Notes under the pieces: model-generated | Told to the model about the DNA's origin: nothing | The model's input: only the letters and a program-made list of their open reading frames with translations | The model's database searches: none | Position numbers and translations under genes: made by a program | Assembly (NCBI GenBank): GCA_016719785.1 | Contig: JADJYJ010000031.1 | Location: 248,001 to 312,000, forward strand | Source of the DNA: Candidatus Amarolinea dominans | Lineage (GTDB): Bacteria > Chloroflexota > Anaerolineae > SSC4 > Amarolineaceae | Length of the DNA: 64,000 bases | Direction: 5' to 3' | In this document: positions 7,955-16,625 of the stretch, piece by piece | Layout of the letters: every line of letters starts with the position of its first letter | How positions within the stretch are numbered: position 1 is the first letter of the stretch

Positions 7955-10120
7955 CTACGGCTGGGATCGCGGCCGGGTCGCTTCGATCATCGCGACGAAA
8001 TTCGCGGGCGGGATAGCGTCCGAAATTCCGCGGGGCGAACCGGGCACGTAGCCTCCCTGCCCCGCCAAGCGCCGGCACGTCTCGGCAACGGTCGCCTCGA
8101 TCTTCTCACGCGGTCCTTCGATCAGCAGAGTTTCGGAGATGCCGCCCATGAGAACCAACCTGCCCGCCCAGGCCGCGTGCAGCGCATCCAGGTCATTGAA
8201 CGCCGGATCCAGGCCGTGAATTGCCCGGAAACCGGCCTGCTGCACAAAGGGCAGCGCGGCCGCCACCTGACCGGTGGAATGAAGCACCGCGGGCACGCCG
8301 TGCTCCAGCACCGGGGCAATCAGGCGTTGCAGGCGGCCTGGCGCCAGTTGGGCAAATAACTCCGGCGGCAAAGCCAAACCCTGGTCGTTGGCCACGTCAT
8401 CGGCGATCAAGACAAAGGCCAAATCATCGGCGAAACGATCGCAAACAGCGCGGATCAGGCGTTCACCATGCGCCGCCAGCAAATCCATCACCCGCTCCAG
8501 GAGAGGCAAATCAGCCGCGCCGCGGCCGTTCAACGAGCGCAGCGCATTGGCAAAACAGCCGCTGAAACTGGCGAAGACCCCCACGCCGGCGCCTTGCGCG
8601 GCCCGCAGATAGCGCTCCAGTTGGCCCAGTTGCCAGGCCAATGGCGCAGGCTCCAACCGCGCCATATCGGTGACAGAGACGACAGCATCGTCAGCCCAGG
8701 TTTCGGCGTGCCAGGCAAACTCGCAGCCAATCGCATCCAGGCCCACATGCTGGGCGAACTCGACCTGCGCCTCAGGAGGCGCAGCGAAGGCGCCGGAACG
8801 GCCGGCCGCAACCTCCTGTTTCAGTGGTCGTTCCAACACATACTCGTACACATTGCGCCCACCGATACGCAGCTCCACGCGCGGCGGACGATCTGCCTCA
8901 CGGAAATTGAACACCTGCCGTAGACGGCCCAGATCCGGTTTGTCCGGCGCCAGCGGCGCCGTGCGCCGGCCGTGGCGCCGGCGTCCATCGGTCGTGCGGC
9001 CGGCTTCCAGTCCCGCCAATCCAGCAGATTCCTCCGGCGCCAGTGGCTTGACCAGGAACTCCCTGGGGGGGACGAGACCCTCCAGGGGCAGACTCAGCGT
9101 AGAATGTTGAGGCTCTTTCAAGGTGCTGCCACACGAGTAGCGCACCACCATGCGCACCGGCAACACCACACGCCGCGGCTTCAAGGGTACGGGCGATTCC
9201 AGGCGGCTCAGCAGGAGTTGGGCCGCGTTGGCCCCCATGTCGTAGGCCGGCTGCGCAATGACGGTGAGAAAGGGGAAAAACTTGACGGCGTGAGGTAAAT
9301 CGTCGAAGCAGACCAACGCTACATCTTGTGGAATGCGCAGGCCCAGTTTGCCCAAGGCCCCGATTACACCGATGGCGATGGCGTTGTTGGCCGCAAAGAT
9401 CGCCGTCGGCGTGTTGCCCTCACGCCAGAGCTGGTTGGTCAGCTCATCACCGGCTCGCCAGTTGAAGCCCCCCCGGCGAATCAAGCACGGGTCAGGTTCG
9501 ATGCCGGCATCTGCCAGCGCCCGGCAGTAGCCAACGATGCGATCCTCGGCTGTGGGCGCGCCCTCCGGCCCTGACAGCATGGCAATGCGGCGGTGGCCGA
9601 GATCAATCAAGTGACTGGTCAAGGCATAGGCGCCAGACAAGGAATCGCCATACACCATGTCCAGGTCCCAGCCAATGATGCGCCGATCAATCAACACGGT
9701 CGCGATGCGATGATTGCGCAACGGCGCCAGCTTGGCCGCGTCGGCGTCACAGGGCGCCATGATGACGCCATCCACGCGGCGGCTGACGATGACATCCAGG
9801 TAGCGCTGCTGCTTGACCAGATCCTCATCGGTGTTGCACAACAGAACGGAGTAGCCCTGACTCTGCGCCGCGTCTTCAACCCCACGTGAGACCGTGGTCC
9901 AGAAGGCGTTGGTAATGTCTGGCACGATCAGCGCCAGGGAGCGAGTGCGCTTGGAACGCAGGCTGCGCGCCGCGACGTTGGGAACATAGCCGAGATCGCG
10001 CACCGCCTGCTCCACCCGTGCGCGGGTGGTCACATTGACGTTGGGCGCCTCATTGATCACGCGCGACACCGTGACGGTTGACACTCCTGCGCGTTTGGCT
10101 ACATCAACAATCGTCGCCAC
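7955..10120 (-). CDS. LacI-family regulator fused to a uroporphyrinogen decarboxylase-like domain
   Basis: 721 codons, starting with GTG at 10120 behind a run of G. Residues 1-55 are a classic LacI helix-turn-helix (IVDVAKRAGVSTVTVSRVIN, then RSLRSKRT). Residues about 60-345 are the sugar-binding fold (GVIMAPCDAD, GDSLSGAYALT, ALVCFDDLP) ending in VVRYSCGS. LacI proteins normally stop there. After a linker of about 80 residues, a second domain (about 430-721) matches the URO-D/MtaA superfamily: VFNFREADRPPRVELRIGG, VLHSTGQVAAALPF, LMGGIS and a C-terminal GGYVPGSPRGISDAIPPAN. The HxC zinc motif of the methyltransferase branch reads HST here. It heads the sugar operon and probably represses it. 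The role of the second domain is unknown. Confidence 0.88.
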   Translation of the reverse strand: MATIVDVAKRAGVSTVTVSRVINEAPNVNVTTRARVEQAVRDLGYVPNVAARSLRSKRTRSLALIVPDITNAFWTTVSRGVEDAAQSQGYSVLLCNTDEDLVKQQRYLDVIVSRRVDGVIMAPCDADAAKLAPLRNHRIATVLIDRRIIGWDLDMVYGDSLSGAYALTSHLIDLGHRRIAMLSGPEGAPTAEDRIVGYCRALADAGIEPDPCLIRRGGFNWRAGDELTNQLWREGNTPTAIFAANNAIAIGVIGALGKLGLRIPQDVALVCFDDLPHAVKFFPFLTVIAQPAYDMGANAAQLLLSRLESPVPLKPRRVVLPVRMVVRYSCGSTLKEPQHSTLSLPLEGLVPPREFLVKPLAPEESAGLAGLEAGRTTDGRRRHGRRTAPLAPDKPDLGRLRQVFNFREADRPPRVELRIGGRNVYEYVLERPLKQEVAAGRSGAFAAPPEAQVEFAQHVGLDAIGCEFAWHAETWADDAVVSVTDMARLEPAPLAWQLGQLERYLRAAQGAGVGVFASFSGCFANALRSLNGRGAADLPLLERVMDLLAAHGERLIRAVCDRFADDLAFVLIADDVANDQGLALPPELFAQLAPGRLQRLIAPVLEHGVPAVLHSTGQVAAALPFVQQAGFRAIHGLDPAFNDLDALHAAWAGRLVLMGGISETLLIEGPREKIEATVAETCRRLAGQGGYVPGSPRGISDAIPPANFVAMIEATRPRSQP

Positions 10121-10153
10121 ATTCCCCCCAGGCTGGCTGCACTGGCGTCCTCA

Positions 10154-10182
10154 TGATAAGGTTATCATGGTAACGTTTTCAT
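10154..10182. promoter_or_regulatory. Probable LacI-type operator pair upstream of the sugar operon
   Basis: Two adjoining palindromes are visible. ATGGTAACGTTTTCAT (10167-10182) has the CG centre and 12 of 16 symmetric bases expected for a LacI-family operator. TGATAAGGTTATCA (10154-10167) has perfect six-base arms. They lie just downstream of the predicted minus-strand promoter and about 35-65 bases before the GTG of the regulator, a position suited to autorepression. The pairing with this regulator is inferred. Confidence 0.7.
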
Positions 10183-10189
10183 AGATAGG

Positions 10190-10218
10190 ATTTTATCATG
10201 CCGGTGCGAGGCTGTCAA
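10190..10218 (-). promoter_or_regulatory. Sigma70-type promoter of the sugar operon
   Basis: On the minus strand TTGACA (10213-10218) is followed after exactly 17 bases by TAAAAT (10190-10195). Transcription would begin inside or next to the operator palindromes and continue through the LacI-UROD gene and the transporter genes. The rest of the gap (10219-10324) holds a perfect hairpin AGCCCAC-ctgc-GTGGGCT at 10264-10281, which shares its CACCTGCGTG core with hairpin 1 of the 138-bp repeats. Confidence 0.7.
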
Positions 10219-10324
10219 ATTGCTCTTCGGCCGGGCGACTGTAAGTCGCTGCAACGGCTGCGAAGCCCACCTGCGTGGGCTGGGCGCCTCTTTGGTGAAA
10301 TTCGTGCCATTCGTGGCAAGAAAA

Positions 10325-11110
10325 TCACCCCTGACTCCAACGTCGCACCAGGCGGTCGGTCAGGCGGGGCGCCAGGCGTGTCAGCCAGTGGATTCCCCAC
10401 GACTGCCAGTTGACATAGACCAGGAATTGATCCCCGTCCAGCGCACGGCGGATCGCGCGCGCCACCTGTTCCGGCGTCAGCCAGGGAAAATGCCGATAAA
10501 TGGGCGGGGGGTCAGGAAGATTCAGAACCAACGACGTGCGGATCGTCGGTGGACATACCACTGCGATGCGCACGTCGCTCTTTTGCAGCGCCAATTCATC
10601 GCGCAGGGTCTGAGCAAAGCTGAGCACGGCCGCTTTGCTGGCCGCGTACGCGGCAAACTGCGGAAACGAACGCAGCGCGTTGATGCTGGCCAGGGTGATG
10701 AGACGCCCACGCCCACGCGCCATCATGCCAGGCAGCGCGGCCAGGCAGACATGAACCGTCCCCAGGTAGTTGGTTGTCATCTGTGCGTGGAAATCGGCCG
10801 GTGGTGTGGCCTGAACAAAGCCGGTACGCAGAATGCCGGCCGCGTGGATGACCGCGGCTAATGGCCCCAGGCGCGCCTCCGCGACGGCGACGAGCGCCTG
10901 CACCGCGGCAGCGTCGGTGACATCCAGCGCCCAGCAAGCCACCGTGGCCTGGTTGCCCAGGGCGGCTGCCACGCCAGACAGCGCGGCACCATCGCGATCC
11001 ACCAGGGCCAGGTGCGCGCCTTCGGCCGCCAGAAGCTGGGCACAGGCCCGCCCCACACCGCCGGCCGCCCCGGTGATGAGGATCGTTTGCCCATGCCAGG
11101 AGGTTGGCAT
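10325..11110 (-). CDS. SDR-family short-chain dehydrogenase/reductase
   Basis: 261 codons from the ATG at 11110. The Rossmann motif is TGAAGGVGRACA near residue 14, the catalytic Ser lies in TLASINALRS, and YAASKAAVLSFAQ supplies Tyr and Lys. HAAGIL and NYLGTVH fill the classical NNAG and N positions. It uses NAD(P)H to oxidise or reduce an alcohol or ketone; the substrate is not evident. Its start is ten bases after the stop of the small hypothetical gene upstream, so it is the last gene of a four-gene minus-strand operon that includes a PaaG-like hydratase. Confidence 0.88.
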   Translation of the reverse strand: MPTSWHGQTILITGAAGGVGRACAQLLAAEGAHLALVDRDGAALSGVAAALGNQATVACWALDVTDAAAVQALVAVAEARLGPLAAVIHAAGILRTGFVQATPPADFHAQMTTNYLGTVHVCLAALPGMMARGRGRLITLASINALRSFPQFAAYAASKAAVLSFAQTLRDELALQKSDVRIAVVCPPTIRTSLVLNLPDPPPIYRHFPWLTPEQVARAIRRALDGDQFLVYVNWQSWGIHWLTRLAPRLTDRLVRRWSQG

Positions 11111-11120
11111 CAGCGGCCGC

Positions 11121-11702
11121 TCATGGCTCGCCCTGGCGCAGGCGATGCAGAAGGCGGCGCCGGCCGGCCAGGTGATCTTGCGCGGTCGGGTCGTTGCTGC
11201 GGATATGATCTTCCAGGCTGCGCTGCGCTTCCTGGGGCAGGAGCAATTGGCGTTGAGCCGCAAACACGGCGCCCGCGGCGGCGTCATCGGGCGCCTGCAC
11301 AAAAGCCATCAGGGCCTGGGCCAGCGGCGACAGAGCCATGCCAGCCTTGATCTGGCGCAACCCCGCCAGGCGCAGGCGCACGCTTTCGGCAAAATCGGTT
11401 TCTTCGGCCTCCTCTGCCTGCGCGATGACCTCGTTGACCGTTTCGCTGAAGCCCTCCTCCAGAATGAACGGCGCCTGGCCGGCGAGCGTTTGCAGGGCGT
11501 CGAAGTCAGGCGCGCTCAAGAACGCCAACAGCGCGGCCTGCACAATCTCATCCTGGTATTCAGCCAGGAAGCTCATCCAGGCGGCGCGCAGGGCAGGGTC
11601 GCGATCGAGCGCCGCAGGCAAATCGGTGGTGTCACGGACACCGGCAGCGGCCAGGCGCGCCTGCAAATCGGCGGGTAGGCTGGCAGGAAGTGGGCTGGGC
11701 AT
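11121..11702 (-). CDS. Hypothetical helical protein, similar in style to Chloroflexota CHAT/TPR-associated repeats
   Basis: 193 codons from the ATG at 11702, preceded by AGGAG. An ATG 12 codons upstream has no site. It is mostly alpha-helical and Ala/Leu/Glu rich, with pieces such as YQDEIVQAALLAFLSAPDF and FVQAPDDAAAGAVF. The pattern of a loss term (LSAPDFDALQTLA) followed by a helix is like that seen in helical repeats next to CHAT or TPR regions in Chloroflexota and cyanobacteria. No catalytic motif is visible. It sits between the hydratase and SDR genes in the operon. Function unknown. Confidence 0.65.
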   Translation of the reverse strand: MPSPLPASLPADLQARLAAAGVRDTTDLPAALDRDPALRAAWMSFLAEYQDEIVQAALLAFLSAPDFDALQTLAGQAPFILEEGFSETVNEVIAQAEEAEETDFAESVRLRLAGLRQIKAGMALSPLAQALMAFVQAPDDAAAGAVFAAQRQLLLPQEAQRSLEDHIRSNDPTAQDHLAGRRRLLHRLRQGEP

Positions 11703-11734
11703 CGTGCTGCTCCTCGTGAACGGGGTGGTCGCGC

Positions 11735-12517
11735 TCAACGCCCCGTGAAAACCGGGGCGCGTTTTTCGAGAAAGGCTTGCACCCCTTCGCGGCTGTCCGC
11801 GGTGGCGCCGGCCACGTCCTGGAGAACGGCTTCAACTTCCAGGGCTTCGGCCAGCGTGCTGGTCAGCGCCTGGTTGAAGGCACGCTTGGTCAGCCCCAAC
11901 GCACGGGTGGGCGCTTCGGCCAGGCGCCGCGCCCACGCGGCGACGGTCGCCTCGAACTCCTCCGCGGGAATGACACGGTTGACCAGACCCCAGGCCAGGG
12001 CATCGGCCGCGCTGAGGCGATCGCCGGTGGTCATCAACTCCAGGGCGCGCGTGGGGCCGATCAAGCGCGGCAGCAGCCAGGTGGAGCCGCTGTCCGGGAT
12101 GAGGCCAATCCTGATGAAGGCCTGGATGAAGCTGGCCCGGTCGCTGGCCAGGCGAAAATCGCCAGCCAGGGCGATGCTCATGCCGGCCCCGGCCGCGACG
12201 CCGTTGATGGCGGTGATGACCGGCTTCTCGATGGTGCGCATGAGCAGCACCAGGGCATTGTAACCGCGGCGCAGGTGATCGCCGATGCTGACATCGTCGG
12301 ACCGATGCTGCAAGTCCTCCAGGTCCTGCCCTGCGCTGAAGCCGCGGCCGGCCCCGGTGAGCACAATCACCCGCACATGCTCATCCTGGGCGGCCTGGTT
12401 GAATGCCTCAAGCATTTCGTGCGTCATTCGCTCGTTGAGCGCGTTCAACTTCTCCGGCCGATTGAGCACAATCGTCGCGATGGCGCTCGTCACCTGGTAG
12501 TGGATAGTCTCGAACAT
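11735..12517 (-). CDS. Enoyl-CoA hydratase/isomerase, PaaG-like
   Basis: 260 codons, usual for the crotonase family, with a GGGAG site before the ATG. It shows the crotonase oxyanion segments GRGFSAGQDLEDL and INGVAAGAGMSIALAGDFRL. The IPDSGSTWLLPRLIG segment carries the Asp typical of PaaG-type isomerases, and the C-terminus is FLEKRAPVFTGR. It acts on an acyl-CoA thioester, as hydratase or double-bond/ring isomerase. The flavin reductase gene lies 21 bases upstream and a hypothetical gene follows, which hints at aromatic or fatty-acid degradation. No CoA ligase or thiolase is visible nearby. Confidence 0.9.
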   Translation of the reverse strand: MFETIHYQVTSAIATIVLNRPEKLNALNERMTHEMLEAFNQAAQDEHVRVIVLTGAGRGFSAGQDLEDLQHRSDDVSIGDHLRRGYNALVLLMRTIEKPVITAINGVAAGAGMSIALAGDFRLASDRASFIQAFIRIGLIPDSGSTWLLPRLIGPTRALELMTTGDRLSAADALAWGLVNRVIPAEEFEATVAAWARRLAEAPTRALGLTKRAFNQALTSTLAEALEVEAVLQDVAGATADSREGVQAFLEKRAPVFTGR

Positions 12518-12538
12518 GATCTCCCTCTCTCCGCTGAT

Positions 12539-13084
12539 TTACATGTCCCGGCGGGGCGGAGCCGGATGTTCTTTCGTCACATCCAACTGGTAGTAACGCC
12601 CGCCGTAGAAAAGGAGGGGCGAGCGTGGGGGTTCGCCTTGATGCAGGGCCACGACGCGACCGACGATGATCCAGTGATCGCCGCCCTCCAAAATCTCATG
12701 TTTGACACAGGCGATCGCGGCCAGCACGTTCTCCAGACGCGTCATGCCCATCTGCGGTTGCTCTTTCCAGCCGGCAAATTGGAACGGTGGCGGTTCAGGC
12801 TCTTTCCAGCCGCCGGCAAAGAAAGTCGAGAGCGATTCCTGATCGGCGCGCAAGATATTGACCGTAAAGGTGGATGCTTCCTGCAGCAGGCCGGCCATGC
12901 GGGCTTTCTTCCCCACAGAGGCCAGCAGGAGCATGGGGTCGAGCGAGAGCGAGGCGACTGCGTTCGCGGTCATGCCGTGAACCTCACCCTTGATCTCGGT
13001 CGTTATCACGGTGACGCCGGTGGCAAACAGGCCAATGGTGTTACGAAAAGCACGGGAATCGGGAGTCATGGATGATTCAGTCAT
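12539..13084 (-). CDS. Flavin reductase domain protein
   Basis: About 181 codons. The start is uncertain: the ATG at 13084 follows GAAGGA closely, while 13099 and 13069 are alternatives. The fold is that of the flavin_reduct (HpaC-like) family: FRNTIGLFATGVTVITTE, then GMTANAVASLSLDPMLLLASV, FTVNILRADQ and a late GGDHWIIVGRVV. It would bind FMN or FAD and reduce it with NAD(P)H, often supplying a monooxygenase; none is present in the window. It is the first gene of the minus-strand operon with the PaaG-like hydratase. Confidence 0.88.
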   Translation of the reverse strand: MTESSMTPDSRAFRNTIGLFATGVTVITTEIKGEVHGMTANAVASLSLDPMLLLASVGKKARMAGLLQEASTFTVNILRADQESLSTFFAGGWKEPEPPPFQFAGWKEQPQMGMTRLENVLAAIACVKHEILEGGDHWIIVGRVVALHQGEPPRSPLLFYGGRYYQLDVTKEHPAPPRRDM

Positions 13085-13254
13085 GGATCCTTCACTCAAA
13101 GCACGAACAACACTTGAGGTCGAATGGGTGAGGCGTCACAGCCTCAGATCCTGTGATGCGCTAAGGCTATTTTACCAGACCCGTGCCGGAACGCTAAAAT
13201 AGGTCGAACAACCTGTGTCGGGAATTTGGAATTCCTGTTGGTGGGCAGCCAGCG

Positions 13255-13284
13255 TTGCAGGCAGGGGCGTGGCTATGGTATACT
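13255..13284 (+). promoter_or_regulatory. Promoter of the ABC exporter operon
   Basis: TTGCAG (13255-13260), an 18-base spacer and TATACT (13279-13284) lie about 60 bases before the GTG of the first exporter gene. A small palindrome GGAATT-tgg-AATTCC lies just upstream near 13220 and may be an operator. Confidence 0.55.
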
Positions 13285-13341
13285 CTCCCGACGCGGCGAA
13301 CGCCGTTCTGAACCTTCTGCTTGGGGATTCTGGGAGGCAGC

Positions 13342-15096
13342 GTGAGTAAGCGCGAGTTCAAGCTCGAAAATGAATACCGGTTCAACCGCGGTGGGCCACT
13401 GCGTTGGATCATGTCGCACCAACTGCGCTATGCCTGGTTTCCTTTGCTGGCAATTGCCGCGGCCGCGCTGAACAATTTCTTCTACAGCAGCATCCAGGTT
13501 TATGTGGGACGCGGCTTCGATGTGATTTCCACGCCAGGCTGGCAACTGCCGGCCCTTTTCTCATTGGCGTTGGTCATCGCCGGCTCGGCAGTCGGTCAGG
13601 GCTTGACCGGCCTCACCCGCAACTACGCGGTCGAGTTCCTGGCGCAGCGGGTGGAGCGCGACGCACGCGATGAACTTTATGTCAGCCTGTTGGGCAAGAG
13701 CCAGACATTCCACGGGCGCCAGCGCATCGGTGACGTGATGGCGCGCGCCACCAATGATGTGCATACCCTCAACCTGATGTTCAGCCCCGGGGTCATGCTC
13801 CTGACCGATTCGGCCATGGCCGTGGTCGTGCCAATCGTGCTGATCGCCCGCCTGCGCAGCGAACTGCTGCTGGTGCCCTTACTTTTCTTGGTGGCCCTGG
13901 CGCTCACGATCTATGACTACAACCGGCGGCTCAGTCCGGTCAGCCTGGCCATGCGTGACCAGTTTGGCACGCTCAACGCCGGCCTGACCGAGGCCATCAC
14001 CGGCATCGAAGTGGTCAAGGCTAACGTGCAGGAACGTTTCGAGTGGGAAAAGTTCACACACAATGCGCGGGTTTACCGCGACCACTTTGTGCGCCAGGGC
14101 GAGATTCAGGCCCGCTACCTGCCGATGCTCATGTTCAGCCTGGGCTGGGCCGGGGCATTTGTGCATGGGATGCTGCTCTGGCACGCGGGCGCGATCACCC
14201 TGGGTCAGGCCCTCGGCTTCATCGGCCTGTTCAGCACCCTGCGTTTCCCCACGTTCATCTCGATCTTCAGCTTCAACCTGGTGCAACTGGGCATCGCCAG
14301 CGCGCGGCGCATCCTGGCCATCATCAACACCGAAACCGACCTGGACGAGAACGTAACCGGGTTGGCGCAACCGATGCGCGGTGAGGTGGTTTTCGAGAAC
14401 GTCAGCTTTGGCTATGACGGGCAGCCTGTCCTGAACAACATCAGCTTTGTGGCGCATCCGGGCGAGACCGTGGCTATCGTCGGTCAGACCGGTTCCGGCA
14501 AGACCACCCTGACGCGCCTCATCAACCGCATCTTCGATGTCGAGCGCGGCCGGGTGCTGGTGGATGGCGTGGATGTGCGCGACTGGAGTCTGGAGGCGCT
14601 GCGCTCGCAGATTTCAACCATCGAGCAGGACATCTTCCTCTTTTCACGCACGCTGGCCGAGAACATCGCTTTCGGGGTTGCCGACGCCAACCAGGCGACC
14701 ATCGAACACGCGGCGCAGGAGGCGCAGGCGCACGATTTCATCCAGAGCTTCAGCCTGGGTTACGACACCGAAGTGGGCGAGCGCGGCGTCACCTTGTCTG
14801 GCGGTCAGCGCCAGCGCATCGCCATCGCCCGCGCCTTCCTGACCAACCCGCGCATCCTGATCCTGGATGACAGCACCAGTGCGATTGACAGCGCGACCGA
14901 GGACCAGATTCAGCAGGCCATGCGCCGCATCAGCCGCCAGCGCACCACCTTCCTCATCACGCACCGGTTGAGCCAGATTCGCTGGGCCGACCGCATCCTG
15001 GTCCTGCGCCGCGGTGAGCTGGTGGACCAGGGCACGCACGAGGATCTGCTGGCGCGCAGCGCCGATTATCGGCGCATTTTTGCGAGGTATGAGTAA
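13342..15096 (+). CDS. ABC exporter half-transporter (TM domain plus ATPase), subunit 1
   Basis: 584 codons from the GTG at 13342, which has a GGGAGG site; a TTG seven codons upstream is less likely. The N-terminal half has about six membrane segments (ABC_membrane). The C-terminal ATPase has Walker A VGQTGSGKTTL, signature TLSGGQRQRIAIARAF, Walker B ILILDDSTSAID and the H-loop LITHRLSQIRWAD. The Walker B is followed by D rather than E (LDDSTS), as in the degenerate subunit of heterodimeric exporters. Its natural partner is the second half-transporter at 17599, but an R-M pair lies between them. Substrate unknown; drug or lipid export is possible. Confidence 0.92.
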   Translation: MSKREFKLENEYRFNRGGPLRWIMSHQLRYAWFPLLAIAAAALNNFFYSSIQVYVGRGFDVISTPGWQLPALFSLALVIAGSAVGQGLTGLTRNYAVEFLAQRVERDARDELYVSLLGKSQTFHGRQRIGDVMARATNDVHTLNLMFSPGVMLLTDSAMAVVVPIVLIARLRSELLLVPLLFLVALALTIYDYNRRLSPVSLAMRDQFGTLNAGLTEAITGIEVVKANVQERFEWEKFTHNARVYRDHFVRQGEIQARYLPMLMFSLGWAGAFVHGMLLWHAGAITLGQALGFIGLFSTLRFPTFISIFSFNLVQLGIASARRILAIINTETDLDENVTGLAQPMRGEVVFENVSFGYDGQPVLNNISFVAHPGETVAIVGQTGSGKTTLTRLINRIFDVERGRVLVDGVDVRDWSLEALRSQISTIEQDIFLFSRTLAENIAFGVADANQATIEHAAQEAQAHDFIQSFSLGYDTEVGERGVTLSGGQRQRIAIARAFLTNPRILILDDSTSAIDSATEDQIQQAMRRISRQRTTFLITHRLSQIRWADRILVLRRGELVDQGTHEDLLARSADYRRIFARYE

Positions 15097-15210
15097 TGGG
15101 CAAAACGCGAATCATCAATAGCTTTTTCGTTATTGACCTACCAGCCACAATGACTGCAACTGTGAGAGTCGGAGTTTGACTGTTAATGATAATCCTTTGA
15201 GAATCGCAAC

Positions 15211-16562
15211 ATGACGGTAACGCAATTGATCTTTCCTTTCGCTCCCCCCACAACTGAACCGCAGCCAATAGAGGACTCCTGCAAAGAAGCGCTGCTTTGG
15301 GCATTGTCCCAAGATTTGGGATTTCATGACGAAGACAGCAGTTATGCCTCGCATACATTTCATTCGTTTCCAGCTAAATTTCCTCCTCAGTTGCCGCGGC
15401 TCTTCATCCAGACGCTGACGCGTGCCGGGGATGTTGTGCTCGATCCAATGGCAGGTTCTGGTACGACGGTTGTTGAGGCGTTCCTTGCTGGAAGACAGGC
15501 GATTGGCTTTGACATTGACCCGCTCGCTCTCTTGTTGACGCAGGTCAAGGTAACGCCGATTGATTACGATGAGACCAAGCGCATTGGGCATCATGTCATT
15601 GGCGAAGCCAGTCGTGCGGCCAAGGAAAACGCTGTGCAGTTGATGGAGTTTTTTGGTCTCAGCGGGATGACAAAACACGCGAGTTTATTGATTATTGGTT
15701 TGCACGAGAAACTCAGGTTGAGTTGATGGCCCTGTTACGCGAGATTAGAACCGTTGCGGATGACGCCACCCGCTCATTCCTGCTTCTGGCCTTTTCCTCG
15801 ATCATTATTACGAAGTCGGGTGGAGTATCATTGGCTCGCGATCTGGGTCATACACGACCTCATCGCGCCAAAGTTATTTACGCGCCATCCGGAGCGCTAC
15901 TGGAAGGGAAGAGCTTTGTCGAAACCGGGACTCCAAACCTGCAACACCATATCAAGATGCTACGGTCACCTGTCGAGGAATTCGCAAAACGGCTGCGGAA
16001 AAACCTCGATGGCATCAATGAATTGGGGCCGGGATCAAACCATGCACAGGTTCGGTTAGGAAACGCACAGGCAATGCCGCTTCCAGATGGGACAGTTGAT
16101 CTCATCGTGACTTCTCCACCGTATGCGTCCAACGCCATTGACTATATGCGAGCGCACAAATTTTCGCTGGTATGGCTAGGGTATCCCGTCGAGGAATTGA
16201 GCCAGCGACGCCGTGACTACATTGGTGGAGAGGCTATCGTAGAAGCACAATTCGAGCAACTTGCACCTTATACAGAGGCGATAGTCCAGCAGATCGCTCA
16301 GTTGGACGCACGTAAGGGTCAAGTGGTACGACGCTACTACTCTGAAATGACACGCACATTTCGGGAGATGTATCGTGTACTCAAACCTGGTAGAGCAGCT
16401 ATTATTGTTGTCGGAACCTCGATAATCCGCAACAAGGATATCGAGGTTGGCGCATGTTTGGCTGACATTGCGCGTTCGATCGGGTTTGAGGTGCCGCAAA
16501 TCAGTGTGCGGATTGGATCGCGATCGCCGTATGATGCCAGCGGGAAACCATGTAAATCGTGA
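15211..16562 (+). pseudogene. Type II amino-DNA methyltransferase of an R-M pair, broken by one frameshift
   Basis: The N-terminal frame has FHSFPAKFPPQ and the AdoMet motif DPMAGSGTTVVEAFLAG. It then runs out of frame after a T6 run at about 15650-15655. The next frame carries on as DDKTREFIDYWFARETQVEL and MALLREIRTVADDATRSF, then the catalytic motif TSPPYASNAIDYMRAHKF and RYYSEMTRTFREMYRVLKPG. SPPY suggests an N4-cytosine or N6-adenine methyltransferase. Restoring one T in the T6 run joins the frames, so a homopolymer error is plausible. An adjacent NgoMIV-type endonuclease is intact, and a dead cognate methylase would be lethal. Base composition is visibly less GC-rich than the flanking exporter genes. 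Confidence 0.82.
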
Positions 16563-16625
16563 ATCTCAGATTCAGCAGCGAATGCACGAAGAATACGTAT
16601 TAGGCCTTTGGAAGCCGGAGTAACG

